DNA of 64,000 nt from Pseudomonas putida (GTDB lineage Bacteria; Pseudomonadota; Gammaproteobacteria; Pseudomonadales; Pseudomonadaceae), in the NCBI RefSeq assembly GCF_002025705.1, contig NZ_CP018846.1, positions 4,393,501 to 4,457,500 of the forward strand. The letters are read 5' to 3'. A program made the translations under genes and the position numbers. The notes beneath the pieces are model-generated. The model saw only the letters and a program-made list of their open reading frames with translations. It was not told the DNA's origin and made no database searches. Positions 26,811-35,659 of this stretch are shown here, piece by piece (the stretch's first letter is position 1; each line of letters starts with the position of its first letter).

Positions 26811-28526
26811 ATGCGCACCAGTCAATATTTGCTCGCCACCCAGAAAGAAACCCCTGCCGACGCAGTGGTCATCAGCCATCAGCTCATGCTGCGTGCCGGC
26901 ATGATCCGCAAACTGGCCTCCGGCCTGTACACCTGGCTGCCGATGGGCCTGCGGGTGATGCGCAAGGTCGAGAACGTTGTGCGCGAGGAAATGAACGCCG
27001 CCGGCGCCCTGGAAGTGCTGATGCCAAGCATCCAGCCTGCCGAGCTGTGGCAGGAATCCGGCCGCTGGGAACAATACGGTCCCGAGCTGCTGCGCCTGAA
27101 AGACCGCCACCAGCGCGACTTCTGCGTCGGCCCGACCCACGAAGAAGTGATCACCGATCTGGCCCGCAACGAGCTGTCCAGCTATAAGCAGCTGCCACTC
27201 AACATGTACCAGATCCAGACCAAATTCCGTGACGAGATTCGCCCACGCTTCGGCCTGATGCGCGGCCGCGAATTCATCATGAAGGACGCCTACTCCTTCC
27301 ATGCCGACCAGGCTTCCCTGCAGGAAACCTACGACCGCATGCACCAGGCGTACACCAACGTCTTCACCCGCCTGGGCCTGGACTTCCGCCCTGTGCAGGC
27401 CGACACCGGCTCCATCGGTGGCAGCTACTCCCACGAATTCCACGTCCTCGCCGAGTCGGGCGAAGACGACGTAATCTTCAGCGACAGCTCCGATTACGCC
27501 GCCAACATCGAGAAGGCCGAAGCCGTCCCGCGTGAAACCGTGCGCCCTGCTCCTGCCGAGGAACTGCGCCTGGTCGACACCCCGGAAGCCAAGACCATTG
27601 CCCAGCTGGTGGAAAACCACGGCCTGGCGATCGAAAAGACCGTCAAGACCCTGATCGTGCGCGGCGCCGAAGAGGGCAAGCTGGTCGCCCTGATCGTCCG
27701 CGGCGACCACGAGCTCAACGAAATCAAGGCCGCCAAGCTGGAACAGGTTGCCGACCCGCTGGTCATGGCCACCGATGCCGAACTGCGCGAGGCCATCGGT
27801 GCCGGCGCCGGCTCGCTCGGCCCGCTGAACCTGCCGCTGGAAATCGTGATCGACCGCTCGGTCGCCCTGATGAGCGACTTCGGCATCGGCGCCAACATCG
27901 ACGACAAGCACTACTTTGGAGTGAACTGGGAGCGTGACCTGCCGGTTCCACAGGTTGCCGACCTGCGCAATGTCGTCGAAGGCGACCCAAGCCCGGACGG
28001 CAAGGGTACCCTGGTGATCAAGCGCGGCATCGAAGTTGGCCACATCTTCCAGCTCGGCACCAAGTACAGCGAGGCACTCAAATGCCAGGTACTGGGCGAG
28101 AACGGCAAGCCGGTAACCCTGTCCATGGGCTGCTACGGCATTGGCGTGTCCCGCGTGGTCGCCGCTGCCATCGAGCAGAGCTACGATGACAAAGGCATCA
28201 TCTGGAACGACGCCCTGGCACCGTTCCAGATTGCCCTGGTACCACTGCGTTACGAAACCGACGTGGTCCGCGAGGCAACCGACAAGCTTTACGCCGAACT
28301 GACCGCAGCCGGCTTCGAGGTGCTGCTGGACGACCGCGACAAGAAGACCAGCCCCGGCATCAAGTTCGCCGACATGGAGCTGATCGGCATTCCACACCGC
28401 ATCGTCGTCAGCGACCGCGGCCTGGCCGACGGCAACCTGGAGTACAAGCACCGCACCGAGCAGGAGGCCCAACCGCTGCCGCTCAATGAAGTGCTGACCT
28501 TCCTGCAGGCCCGCGTTCGCCGCTGA
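26811..28526 (+). CDS. proS: Prolyl-tRNA synthetase
   Basis: A 571-residue class II synthetase of the bacterial type with an inserted editing domain. Visible are MRTSQYLLATQKETPADA at the N-terminus, GLYTWLPMGLRVM, the motif 2 region FRDEIRPRFGLMRGREFIMKDAYSF, the editing insertion (about 225-390, including DHELNEIKAAKLE), and SMGCYGIGVSR for motif 3. Its C-terminal anticodon domain ends FLQARVRR. TACAAT at 26762-26767 may be its -10. Confidence 0.96.
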   Translation: MRTSQYLLATQKETPADAVVISHQLMLRAGMIRKLASGLYTWLPMGLRVMRKVENVVREEMNAAGALEVLMPSIQPAELWQESGRWEQYGPELLRLKDRHQRDFCVGPTHEEVITDLARNELSSYKQLPLNMYQIQTKFRDEIRPRFGLMRGREFIMKDAYSFHADQASLQETYDRMHQAYTNVFTRLGLDFRPVQADTGSIGGSYSHEFHVLAESGEDDVIFSDSSDYAANIEKAEAVPRETVRPAPAEELRLVDTPEAKTIAQLVENHGLAIEKTVKTLIVRGAEEGKLVALIVRGDHELNEIKAAKLEQVADPLVMATDAELREAIGAGAGSLGPLNLPLEIVIDRSVALMSDFGIGANIDDKHYFGVNWERDLPVPQVADLRNVVEGDPSPDGKGTLVIKRGIEVGHIFQLGTKYSEALKCQVLGENGKPVTLSMGCYGIGVSRVVAAAIEQSYDDKGIIWNDALAPFQIALVPLRYETDVVREATDKLYAELTAAGFEVLLDDRDKKTSPGIKFADMELIGIPHRIVVSDRGLADGNLEYKHRTEQEAQPLPLNEVLTFLQARVRR

Positions 28527-28546
28527 TAATCAATGCACGAGTAATC

Positions 28547-29500
28547 ATGTCCAAGCGAAGTACCTTTACCCTGGGGGGCGCCGCACTGTGCGGCACCCTG
28601 CTCGTCAGCGGTTGCGCCAACCAGATGTCCCAGCGCAGCGACCATGAGGAGCGCGTCGAGCGCAAGCTGCTCGAACACACCCTGCAGATCGATGTCGGCG
28701 AGCCGAAGGTGATGGAGCTTCCGCAACGGCGTGTGCGCATCCATGAACAGAAGCGTTTCGAGGTGACCGAGTACGAGGTCACCCGTCGCTACGACCGTTA
28801 CACCCCTTACCAGCCCTGGCGGGAGATCTACGAGATCCCGCTGGGTGCGGTAGCTGTGGTGGCTGGGATAGGGGCCAACGTGGTCAACGTGTTCGCCCTC
28901 GGCAACCTGCCGCAGAGCATGACCCACGACTGGCTCAGCTATGGCGTGGATGGCCTCAACCCGTTCATGAACACGCCGTCCAACGGGCGCGCTCAGCAGA
29001 ACCTGGCGGGCATCAGTGAAGTGCAGAAGGACAAGCGCGAAGAATTCACCAGCGTGCCCTGGAGCGAGCGCTTGGTCGAAGTCAAGGCTGGCAAGATGAC
29101 CCACGAGCTGACCACCGACAGGAACGGCGTGTTGCGCCTGAACCTGCTGGACAGCCCATTCTCGGAACAGCACCTGAATCACGTCGGCACCCTGCACATG
29201 CAAGTGGTCGACGAGGACAACGGCGTGCGTGGCGATGCCAGCCTGCTGGTCAGCGCTACCTTGCGCAACAAGCTGCGCGAAGCCCATGAGCTGATCTTCG
29301 ATGACCTCGAGGATGACGATGTCGGCCAGTGGGTACACCGGGTCAAGCGCTTGTCCGAGCTGGGCCTGGAAGAGGAAGCCAGCGAGATGGAGCAGAGCCT
29401 GATCGAGCTGACACGCAACGATCCGGAACTGCAGCAGGAATTCCTGACGGCGCTGACCAAGGCCACTGGCCGGTTGGTCGCCGACCCAGGCGTGCAGTAA
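28547..29500 (+). CDS. Predicted outer-membrane lipoprotein of unknown function
   Basis: A 317-residue protein with a lipoprotein signal (LLVSGC, Cys at about 23). The mature part has a charged N-terminus, an apolar stretch around IPLGAVAVVAGIGANVVNVF, and an acidic helical C-terminal half. No family with known function was recognised. It starts 20 bases after proS and is followed by its own terminator, so it may be read with proS. Confidence 0.8.
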   Translation: MSKRSTFTLGGAALCGTLLVSGCANQMSQRSDHEERVERKLLEHTLQIDVGEPKVMELPQRRVRIHEQKRFEVTEYEVTRRYDRYTPYQPWREIYEIPLGAVAVVAGIGANVVNVFALGNLPQSMTHDWLSYGVDGLNPFMNTPSNGRAQQNLAGISEVQKDKREEFTSVPWSERLVEVKAGKMTHELTTDRNGVLRLNLLDSPFSEQHLNHVGTLHMQVVDEDNGVRGDASLLVSATLRNKLREAHELIFDDLEDDDVGQWVHRVKRLSELGLEEEASEMEQSLIELTRNDPELQQEFLTALTKATGRLVADPGVQ

Positions 29501-29505
29501 CTATA

Positions 29506-29534
29506 TAGAAGGGGCTGCTTTGCAGCCCCTTTCA
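29506..29534. terminator. Terminator between lipoprotein gene and dinB
   Basis: AGGGGCTGC (29510-29518) pairs with GCAGCCCCT (29522-29530), followed by TTTCATTT. It lies between convergent genes and could serve both. Confidence 0.8.
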
Positions 29535-30596
29535 TTTGGCTGGGAACAACTCCAGCTGCTCATGCGCCCCGCGCAGGTCCCGCAACCTTACCCCCACCCC
29601 CAACAAGCGCACCGGTTTGCCACCGCGAGCGAACGCCTGACGCAGCAACTGGCGGTAGCTTTCCAAGTCCCTGCCCGCCCCCGCCTGCTCCATGGTCGTC
29701 TGGCTGAAGTCATGGAACTTGACCTTGACGAACGGCTTGTCCGGGCGGTAACTGCTGTCCATTCGGGCAATCCGCTCATTAAGGCTGTCGAGCAGCTCAG
29801 GTAGGCGCTCAAGGCAACTGGCCAGGTCCGGCAGGTCGTTGTCATACGTGTTTTCGACGCTGACCGACTGCCTACGGCTATCGTTGTGAACGGCACGCTC
29901 ATCAATCCCACGCGCCAACCCCCACAGTCGCTCGCCAAAACTGCCGAATTCGCGCGCCAACGCCAACCGCGACCACTCTCGCAAGTCAAGACAGGTATCG
30001 ATACCCAGGCGGTTCAACTTGTCTGCGGTCACCTTGCCCACACCATGCAGCTTGGCCACCGGCAAGGCAGCAACGAACGTCTCGACCTGGTCCGGGGTAA
30101 TCACGAATATACCATTGGGTTTTCGCCAGTCGCTGGCGATCTTGGCCAGAAACTTGTTTGGCGCCACCCCCGCAGAGACGGTGATATGCAAGGTACGGGC
30201 GACCCGACGGCGAATGTCTTCAGCAATTCGTGTAGCGCTTCCCGCGTACCACTGGCTGTCACTGACATCCAGATACGCTTCATCCAGTGACAACGGCTCG
30301 ATCAACTCGGTGTAGTCACGAAAAATGGCGTGAATCTCGCGCGAAGCTTCCCGATAGGCTTCGAAGCGTGGTTTGACAATCTCAAGGTCGGGGCAAAGCT
30401 TGAGGGCATGCCGGGAGGACATGGCTGAGCGCACGCCATAGGCACGCGCCTCATAATTGCAGGTGGCGATCACCCCGCGACGGTCCGGGGAGCCCCCCAC
30501 TGCCATGGGGCGACCGGCCAGACGCGGGTCATCACGCATCTCGATAGCGGCGTAAAAGCAATCGCAGTCGATATGGATGATCTTGCGCAAGGACAT
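29532..30596 (-). CDS. dinB: DNA polymerase IV
   Basis: A 354-residue Y-family translesion polymerase. The N-terminus IIHIDCDCFYAAIEM holds the first metal-binding Asp and the steric-gate region, and SLDEAYLDVSD holds the catalytic Asp-Glu pair. The helix-hairpin-helix LHGVGKVTADKLNRLG and the C-terminal clamp-binding motif QLELF are present. The start at 30596 begins MSLRKIIHID. A LexA-type site lies 16 bases upstream, so it should be SOS-induced. Confidence 0.96.
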   Translation of the reverse strand: MSLRKIIHIDCDCFYAAIEMRDDPRLAGRPMAVGGSPDRRGVIATCNYEARAYGVRSAMSSRHALKLCPDLEIVKPRFEAYREASREIHAIFRDYTELIEPLSLDEAYLDVSDSQWYAGSATRIAEDIRRRVARTLHITVSAGVAPNKFLAKIASDWRKPNGIFVITPDQVETFVAALPVAKLHGVGKVTADKLNRLGIDTCLDLREWSRLALAREFGSFGERLWGLARGIDERAVHNDSRRQSVSVENTYDNDLPDLASCLERLPELLDSLNERIARMDSSYRPDKPFVKVKFHDFSQTTMEQAGAGRDLESYRQLLRQAFARGGKPVRLLGVGVRLRDLRGAHEQLELFPAK

Positions 30597-30611
30597 TGAT
30601 GACGGCCACCA

Positions 30612-30627
30612 CTGTAAATTCATACAG
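30612..30627 (-). promoter_or_regulatory. LexA (SOS) box upstream of dinB
   Basis: CTGTAAATTCATACAG fits CTG-N10-CAG with an AT-rich centre. It lies 15-31 bases before the dinB start codon. Confidence 0.8.
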
Positions 30628-30757
30628 ATATTAGCGCATGCTGCTGACGCAGAGACAGCCTGCTTCGATAATCGGCTTGTAAGCCGCGTCGCGCCTGAGT
30701 CGCAGCCTTACATTGACGCTAAGAGGTTGAACGAAAAAGGGTTTTTCACGATATCGC

Positions 30758-30785
30758 TTGACATGGGCAAGAAAACCCGTAGAAT
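30758..30785 (+). promoter_or_regulatory. Promoter of initiator tRNA copy 1
   Basis: TTGACA (30758-30763) and TAGAAT (30780-30785) are 16 bases apart, 13 bases before the tRNA. Confidence 0.8.
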
Positions 30786-30798
30786 TCGATCTCACAGG

Positions 30799-30875
<77 letters not shown>

Positions 30876-30883
30876 GATTCGAG

Positions 30884-30920
30884 AAAAGGCCACTGTTAAC
30901 GCAGTGGCCTTTTTCTTTTG
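30884..30920 (+). terminator. Terminator of tRNA-fMet copy 1
   Basis: AAGGCCACTG and CAGTGGCCTT form a ten-pair stem followed by TTTCTTTT. Confidence 0.85.
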
Positions 30921-30970
30921 CCTCGATTTTAACTACCTAAAGAAAAATCAAGGAAATCAACAAGTAGCGC

Positions 30971-30998
30971 TTGACACTCGCTGCTTAAGCTGTAGAAT
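30971..30998 (+). promoter_or_regulatory. Promoter of initiator tRNA copy 2
   Basis: TTGACA (30971-30976) and TAGAAT (30993-30998), 16-base spacer. The spacer and upstream sequence differ from copy 1, so each tRNA has its own -35 region. Confidence 0.8.
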
Positions 30999-31011
30999 TC
31001 GATCTCACAGG

Positions 31012-31088
<77 letters not shown>

Positions 31089-31096
31089 GATTCGAG

Positions 31097-31133
31097 AAAA
31101 GGCCACTGTTAACGCAGTGGCCTTTTTCTTTTG
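31097..31133 (+). terminator. Terminator of tRNA-fMet copy 2
   Basis: The same ten-pair hairpin and T-rich tail as after copy 1. Confidence 0.85.
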
Positions 31134-31182
31134 CCTGGAAATCAGGACAAAAAGTAATTGTGCGTCATTTTGCAGTTAGTTC

Positions 31183-31210
31183 TTGACTTGAACGCCCAAC
31201 TCTATAGAAT
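31183..31210 (+). promoter_or_regulatory. Promoter of initiator tRNA copy 3
   Basis: TTGACT (31183-31188) and TAGAAT (31205-31210), 16-base spacer. Leader and terminator differ from copies 1 and 2. Confidence 0.75.
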
Positions 31211-31222
31211 GCGCACCTCTGA

Positions 31223-31299
<77 letters not shown>

Positions 31300-31309
31300 T
31301 ATTCGTCAG

Positions 31310-31350
31310 AACAAACCCCGCCTGTGTAACAGCAGCGCGGGGTTTGTTGC
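31310..31350 (+). terminator. Terminator of tRNA-fMet copy 3
   Basis: AACAAACCCCGC (31310-31321) pairs with GCGGGGTTTGTT (31337-31348). Confidence 0.8.
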
Positions 31351-31548
31351 ATTTCGTCGCCTGAAAAATCCATCTGCCTCAAGCAAACCCGCTTGTTTGA
31401 GGTCTCATCTTATAGGATGAACTATCTTTAACACTGCCGGACGACTGAAAGTAACGTTGCCCGGAGTAATATCTGGATACGTTTACCAAAGGGACTTTCA
31501 CTTGGCCGCAGCTCTTCCCCTCCTCGCGCAGCACGCTCGAGGCATCTC

Positions 31549-34191
31549 ATGACATCGCACACCCCTGAACCCCAGGTGCCTCTAGCCTCGGCACTGCCGA
31601 CTGCTACCCAGCGCTTGCCTTGGCTGGAGCGGATGAGCCGTTACCGTCAGCCGATTGGCCTGGCCGTTACCTTGCTGCTGTTTGCCATGGCGCTGATTGC
31701 TTGCCGGCATCTGTTGAGCGAGCTGGACATCTACGCCCTGCACGATGCCATGCTCGACGTACCGGCACGGTCACTGATCGGCGCCCTGTTGGCGACAGTG
31801 ATTGGGTTCGTGATCCTGCTGGGTTACGAGTGGTCGGCCAGCCGTTATGCAGCCGTCAAGCTGCCCCCGCGAACCTTGCTGATGGGTGGCTTCAGCGCCT
31901 TTGCCATCGGTAACGCGATCGGCCTGTCGATGCTCTCGGGTGGCTCGGTACGCTACCGCCTCTACGCGCGCCAGGGCCTCGGCGCCGCCGAAGTCGCGCG
32001 CATGACCGTCTTTGCCAGCCTGTCCCTGGGTTGCGCGCTGCCACCACTGGCGGCATTGGCCACCTTGAGCAACCTGCCGGCAGCGGCAGCGGCTCTGCGC
32101 TTGCCCGCGACGGTGCTGGCCGGCATCGCCATCGCCGTACTGGCCGTCACTACCCTGCTGGTGATCGGGCTGTATCGCCGCCGCCTGCCGGAACAACCGT
32201 TGGCCGACAGCCTGCTGGTGCAACTGGGCCGTCGCACCCTGCGCCTGCCCGGTGGCCGCCTGGCGGCCCTGCAATTGCTGATCACCGCACTGGACGTGGC
32301 AGCTGCCGCCACCGTGCTCTACCTGCTGCTGCCGGAGGCGCCGCCCTTCGGCGCCTTCGTGTTGGTCTACCTGCTGGCCCTGGCCGCTGGTGTGCTCAGC
32401 CATGTGCCGGGTGGCGTAGGGGTGTTCGAAGCGATCCTGCTGGCTGCCTTCGCCGACCAACTTGGCGCCGCGCCACTGGCCGCCGCCCTGCTGCTGTACC
32501 GGCTGATCTACGTGGTCCTGCCACTGCTGCTCGCCTGCGTGCTGTTGCTGGCCAACGAGGCACGCCGCCTGCTGTTCGCCCAGCAGGCAATCAAGGCGGC
32601 TTCAGGCCTGGGCGCACCGATCCTGGCGATTCTGGTGTTCCTGTCGGGCGTGGTGCTGCTGTTCTCCGGCGCCACCCCGGAAATCGACACGCGGCTGGAG
32701 CACATGGGCTTCCTCGTGCCACACCGGCTGATCGACGCCTCGCACTTCGGCGCGAGCCTGATTGGCGTACTCTGCCTGCTGCTGGCCCAGGGCCTGCGCC
32801 GGCGCCTGTCGGCGGCCTGGCTGCTGACCACCGTGCTGCTGCTGGTCGGCGCATTGCTGTCGATACTCAAAGGCTTCGATTGGGAAGAAGCTAGCCTGCT
32901 GACCCTGACCGCCGCGCTGCTGGCCATTTTCCGCCGCTCGTTCTATCGGCCGAGCCGGCTGCTCGAGCTGCCGTTCTCGCCGGTGTACCTGGTGGCCAGC
33001 GCCTGTGTGGTCGGCGCTTCGGTATGGCTGCTGCTGTTCGCTTACCAGGACGTGCCCTATACCCACAAGCTGTGGTGGCAGTTCACCCTCGACGCGGACG
33101 CACCGCGCGGCCTGCGTGCCGCCCTGGGCAGCGCAGTACTGCTGGTGATCGTCGCCCTGACCTGGCTGCTGCGCACCGCCCGTCCGGTCATTCACCTGCC
33201 TGATGACACCGAACTGCAACGCGCCAACCGTATCCTGCTGGCCTCCGACCAGCCCGATGGTGGCCTGGCATTGACCGGCGACAAGGCATTGCTGTTCCAC
33301 CCCAGCGACAATGCCTTCCTCATGTATGCCCGTCGCGGCCGCAGCCTGGTGGCCTTGTACGACCCGATCGGCCCGGCCCAGGAGCGCGCCGAAATGATCT
33401 GGCAGTTCCGCGACCTGTGCGACCTGCACCACGCCCGCCCGGTGTTCTACCAGGTGCGCGCGGAGAACCTGCCGTTCTACATGGATATCGGCCTGACTGC
33501 CCTGAAGCTTGGCGAAGAAGCGCGAGTAGACCTGCGCCGCTTCGACCTCGAAGCCAAGGGCAAGGAAATGAAGGACCTGCGTTACACCTGGAACCGCGGC
33601 GGCCGGGATGGCCTGAGCCTGGAGATCCACGAACCCGGCCAGGCGCCGCTGGCCGAGCTCAAGGAAATCTCCGATGCCTGGCTCGGCGGCAAGAACGTGC
33701 GCGAGAAAGGCTTCTCGCTGGGGCGCTTCAGCCCCGAGTACCTGCAGCACTTCCGTATCGCCCTGATTCGTTTCCAGGGCCGGCCGGTGGCCTTTGCCAA
33801 CCTGCTGGAAACCCACAGCAACGAACTGGCCAGCCTCGACCTGATGCGCGCCCACCCCGAGGCGCCGAAGCTGACCATGGAATTCATGATGATCGGCTTG
33901 ATCCTGCATTACAAAAGCCATGACTACGGCCGCTTCAGCCTGGGCATGGTCCCGCTTTCCGGCCTGCAGCCACGCCGTGGTGCACCCTTGACCCAGCGCC
34001 TGGGCTCGATGGTGTTCCGCCGTGGTGAGCAGCTCTATAACTTCCAGGGCCTGCGGCGCTTCAAGGACAAGTTCCAGCCGGACTGGGAACCTCGTTACAT
34101 GGCCGTGCCGGCCGGGCTCGACCCGCTGGTGGCACTGGCCGATACTGCCGCCCTGATTGCCGGCGGCCTGACTGGATTGGTGAAACGTTGA
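31549..34191 (+). CDS. mprF: MprF-family aminoacyl-phosphatidylglycerol synthase/flippase
   Basis: An 880-residue inner-membrane protein. The N-terminal ~540 residues hold about 14 hydrophobic segments (flippase part, with SHVPGGVGVFE), and the C-terminal ~330 residues are the cytosolic synthase that moves an amino acid from tRNA to phosphatidylglycerol (includes the GDKALLFHPSDNAFLMYARRGRS segment). Pseudomonas aeruginosa's homologue makes alanyl-PG; lysine is used in other bacteria. The product changes surface charge and so resistance to cationic peptides. GAGG lies six bases before the ATG. The gene overlaps the VirJ-like gene by one base. Confidence 0.93.
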   Translation: MTSHTPEPQVPLASALPTATQRLPWLERMSRYRQPIGLAVTLLLFAMALIACRHLLSELDIYALHDAMLDVPARSLIGALLATVIGFVILLGYEWSASRYAAVKLPPRTLLMGGFSAFAIGNAIGLSMLSGGSVRYRLYARQGLGAAEVARMTVFASLSLGCALPPLAALATLSNLPAAAAALRLPATVLAGIAIAVLAVTTLLVIGLYRRRLPEQPLADSLLVQLGRRTLRLPGGRLAALQLLITALDVAAAATVLYLLLPEAPPFGAFVLVYLLALAAGVLSHVPGGVGVFEAILLAAFADQLGAAPLAAALLLYRLIYVVLPLLLACVLLLANEARRLLFAQQAIKAASGLGAPILAILVFLSGVVLLFSGATPEIDTRLEHMGFLVPHRLIDASHFGASLIGVLCLLLAQGLRRRLSAAWLLTTVLLLVGALLSILKGFDWEEASLLTLTAALLAIFRRSFYRPSRLLELPFSPVYLVASACVVGASVWLLLFAYQDVPYTHKLWWQFTLDADAPRGLRAALGSAVLLVIVALTWLLRTARPVIHLPDDTELQRANRILLASDQPDGGLALTGDKALLFHPSDNAFLMYARRGRSLVALYDPIGPAQERAEMIWQFRDLCDLHHARPVFYQVRAENLPFYMDIGLTALKLGEEARVDLRRFDLEAKGKEMKDLRYTWNRGGRDGLSLEIHEPGQAPLAELKEISDAWLGGKNVREKGFSLGRFSPEYLQHFRIALIRFQGRPVAFANLLETHSNELASLDLMRAHPEAPKLTMEFMMIGLILHYKSHDYGRFSLGMVPLSGLQPRRGAPLTQRLGSMVFRRGEQLYNFQGLRRFKDKFQPDWEPRYMAVPAGLDPLVALADTAALIAGGLTGLVKR

Positions 34192-35483
34192 TGATCCGAC
34201 GCTATTGGCTGTACGTACTGATTCCCCTGTTGCTGGCCGCCCTGGCCGGCGCTGCGGGCTTTTGGCTGTGGGCCCGCCCTGCCCCCGAGGCACGGCTGGA
34301 GCAGCTGACCCTCAATGACACCAGCATCATCCGCGTCACCCCGGGCGTGCACGCCAAGGCGCGGGTCGCCATCGGCGTACCCCAGGACCAGGCCCTGACC
34401 GACAAACAGTTGCTGGACCTGAGCCAGGCCGCCGAGGCACAACTGGTGCAGGTGATCCTGCCGCCGAACGACTGCACCAAGCAGCAACAAGCCATGGATC
34501 AGGCACTGACCCAGCTCTCCGACAAACCGACCTTGGTCGCCGGCATTGGGCCGGGCGCAGCCCAGGCATGGCGCTGGCTGGCTACCCAGAATGACGACAA
34601 GGCACGGGCCATCTCGGTCGACTTCACTCTGGAGCAGCCAGGCTGCAAGGCCGAGCTGCCGAAGTCGGCCGCCCACGGCCACTGGAACGTCGCCTGGAAC
34701 GACAACCCGGACGACGCCAGCGCTGCATTCGTGCGCGACCAGGCCAACGCCGAGACCAGCATCAGCGACTACGACATCCACCTGCCACAGGTGCTCAAGG
34801 CCCAACTGACCCAGGCCCTGGTCGGTCGCGACGGCAACGCCCTGGCCATCCCGGTGGTGGAAGTACCGGCTGGCCAGACCACCGACACTGTCACCCTGTT
34901 CCTGTCCGGTGACGGCGGCTGGCGCGACCTGGACCGCGACGTGGCCGGTGAAATGGCCAAGCTCGGCTACCCGGTGGTCGGTATCGACACCCTGCGCTAC
35001 TACTGGCAGCACAAAACCCCGGAGCAAAGCGCCGCCGACCTGTCGGAGCTGATGCAGCACTACCGCCAGAAGTGGGGCACCAAGCGTTTCGTACTGACCG
35101 GTTATTCGTTCGGCGCCGACGTGCTGCCGGCCATCTACAACCGCCTGCCGGCCGAAGACCAGCAGCGTATCGACGCGGTCGTGCTGCTGGCGTTCGCGCG
35201 CAGCGGCAGCTTCGAGATCGAGGTTGAGGGCTGGTTGGGCAAGGAAGGCCAGGAAGCACCTACCGGGCCGGAAATGGCCAGGCTGCCGGCGTCCAAGGTG
35301 GTCTGCGTGTACGGCGTGGAAGAAACCGACGAGAGCGGCTGCACCGACAAGACTGCTGTAGGCGAGCGCATGAAGCTGCCAGGCGGCCATCACTTCGATG
35401 AGAACTACCCGGCGCTGGCCAAGCGCCTGATCGACGAGATCGAGACCCGCCAGGGCAAGTCCAGCGTGGCTGCGAAGAACTGA
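34191..35483 (+). CDS. VirJ/AcvB-like periplasmic hydrolase, likely aminoacyl-PG hydrolase
   Basis: A 430-residue protein with an N-terminal membrane or signal segment (about 7-27), a linker domain, and a C-terminal alpha/beta-hydrolase domain with the nucleophile motif TGYSFGADVLP. A final His in LPGGHHFDENY completes the expected triad. VirJ/AcvB family members act in the periplasm; the P. aeruginosa homologue beside its mprF removes alanine from alanyl-PG. Here the ATG shares a base with the mprF stop (TGATG), so synthesis and removal of the lipid would be co-expressed. A TTG one codon earlier is less likely. Confidence 0.88.
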   Translation: MIRRYWLYVLIPLLLAALAGAAGFWLWARPAPEARLEQLTLNDTSIIRVTPGVHAKARVAIGVPQDQALTDKQLLDLSQAAEAQLVQVILPPNDCTKQQQAMDQALTQLSDKPTLVAGIGPGAAQAWRWLATQNDDKARAISVDFTLEQPGCKAELPKSAAHGHWNVAWNDNPDDASAAFVRDQANAETSISDYDIHLPQVLKAQLTQALVGRDGNALAIPVVEVPAGQTTDTVTLFLSGDGGWRDLDRDVAGEMAKLGYPVVGIDTLRYYWQHKTPEQSAADLSELMQHYRQKWGTKRFVLTGYSFGADVLPAIYNRLPAEDQQRIDAVVLLAFARSGSFEIEVEGWLGKEGQEAPTGPEMARLPASKVVCVYGVEETDESGCTDKTAVGERMKLPGGHHFDENYPALAKRLIDEIETRQGKSSVAAKN

Positions 35484-35501
35484 GGGTTGGCGCGGTCATT
35501 G

Positions 35502-35526
35502 CGGGAGCGGCCTTGTGTCGCGAAAG
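35502..35526. repeat. REP element
   Basis: GCGGGAGCGGCCTTGTGTCGCGAA is a P. putida-type REP variant in the gap between convergent genes; a reverse-oriented relative lies at about 35610-35628. Confidence 0.65.
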
Positions 35527-35572
35527 GACTGCATGGCAGTCCCCGCAATGTTCGCGTTAAAACTTGAATCGA

Positions 35573-35596
35573 GGGGCCGCTTGGCGGCCCTTTCCG
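35573..35596 (+). terminator. Terminator after the VirJ-like gene
   Basis: GGGCCGC (35575-35581) pairs with GCGGCCC (35585-35591) and is followed by TTT. Confidence 0.65.
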
Positions 35597-35659
35597 ACCG
35601 GCCCGGCGTCCCGGCAAGGCCGCTCCAGGCAGCGGCTCTTCATTGAAATCGGCGAATAT

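Noticed and set aside
26805..28472. 555-residue minus-strand frame opposite proS
   Set aside because: proS is fully supported; this is the antisense shadow.
32602..34293. 563-residue minus-strand frame opposite mprF
   Set aside because: Gln/Arg/His-rich shadow of a membrane protein gene.
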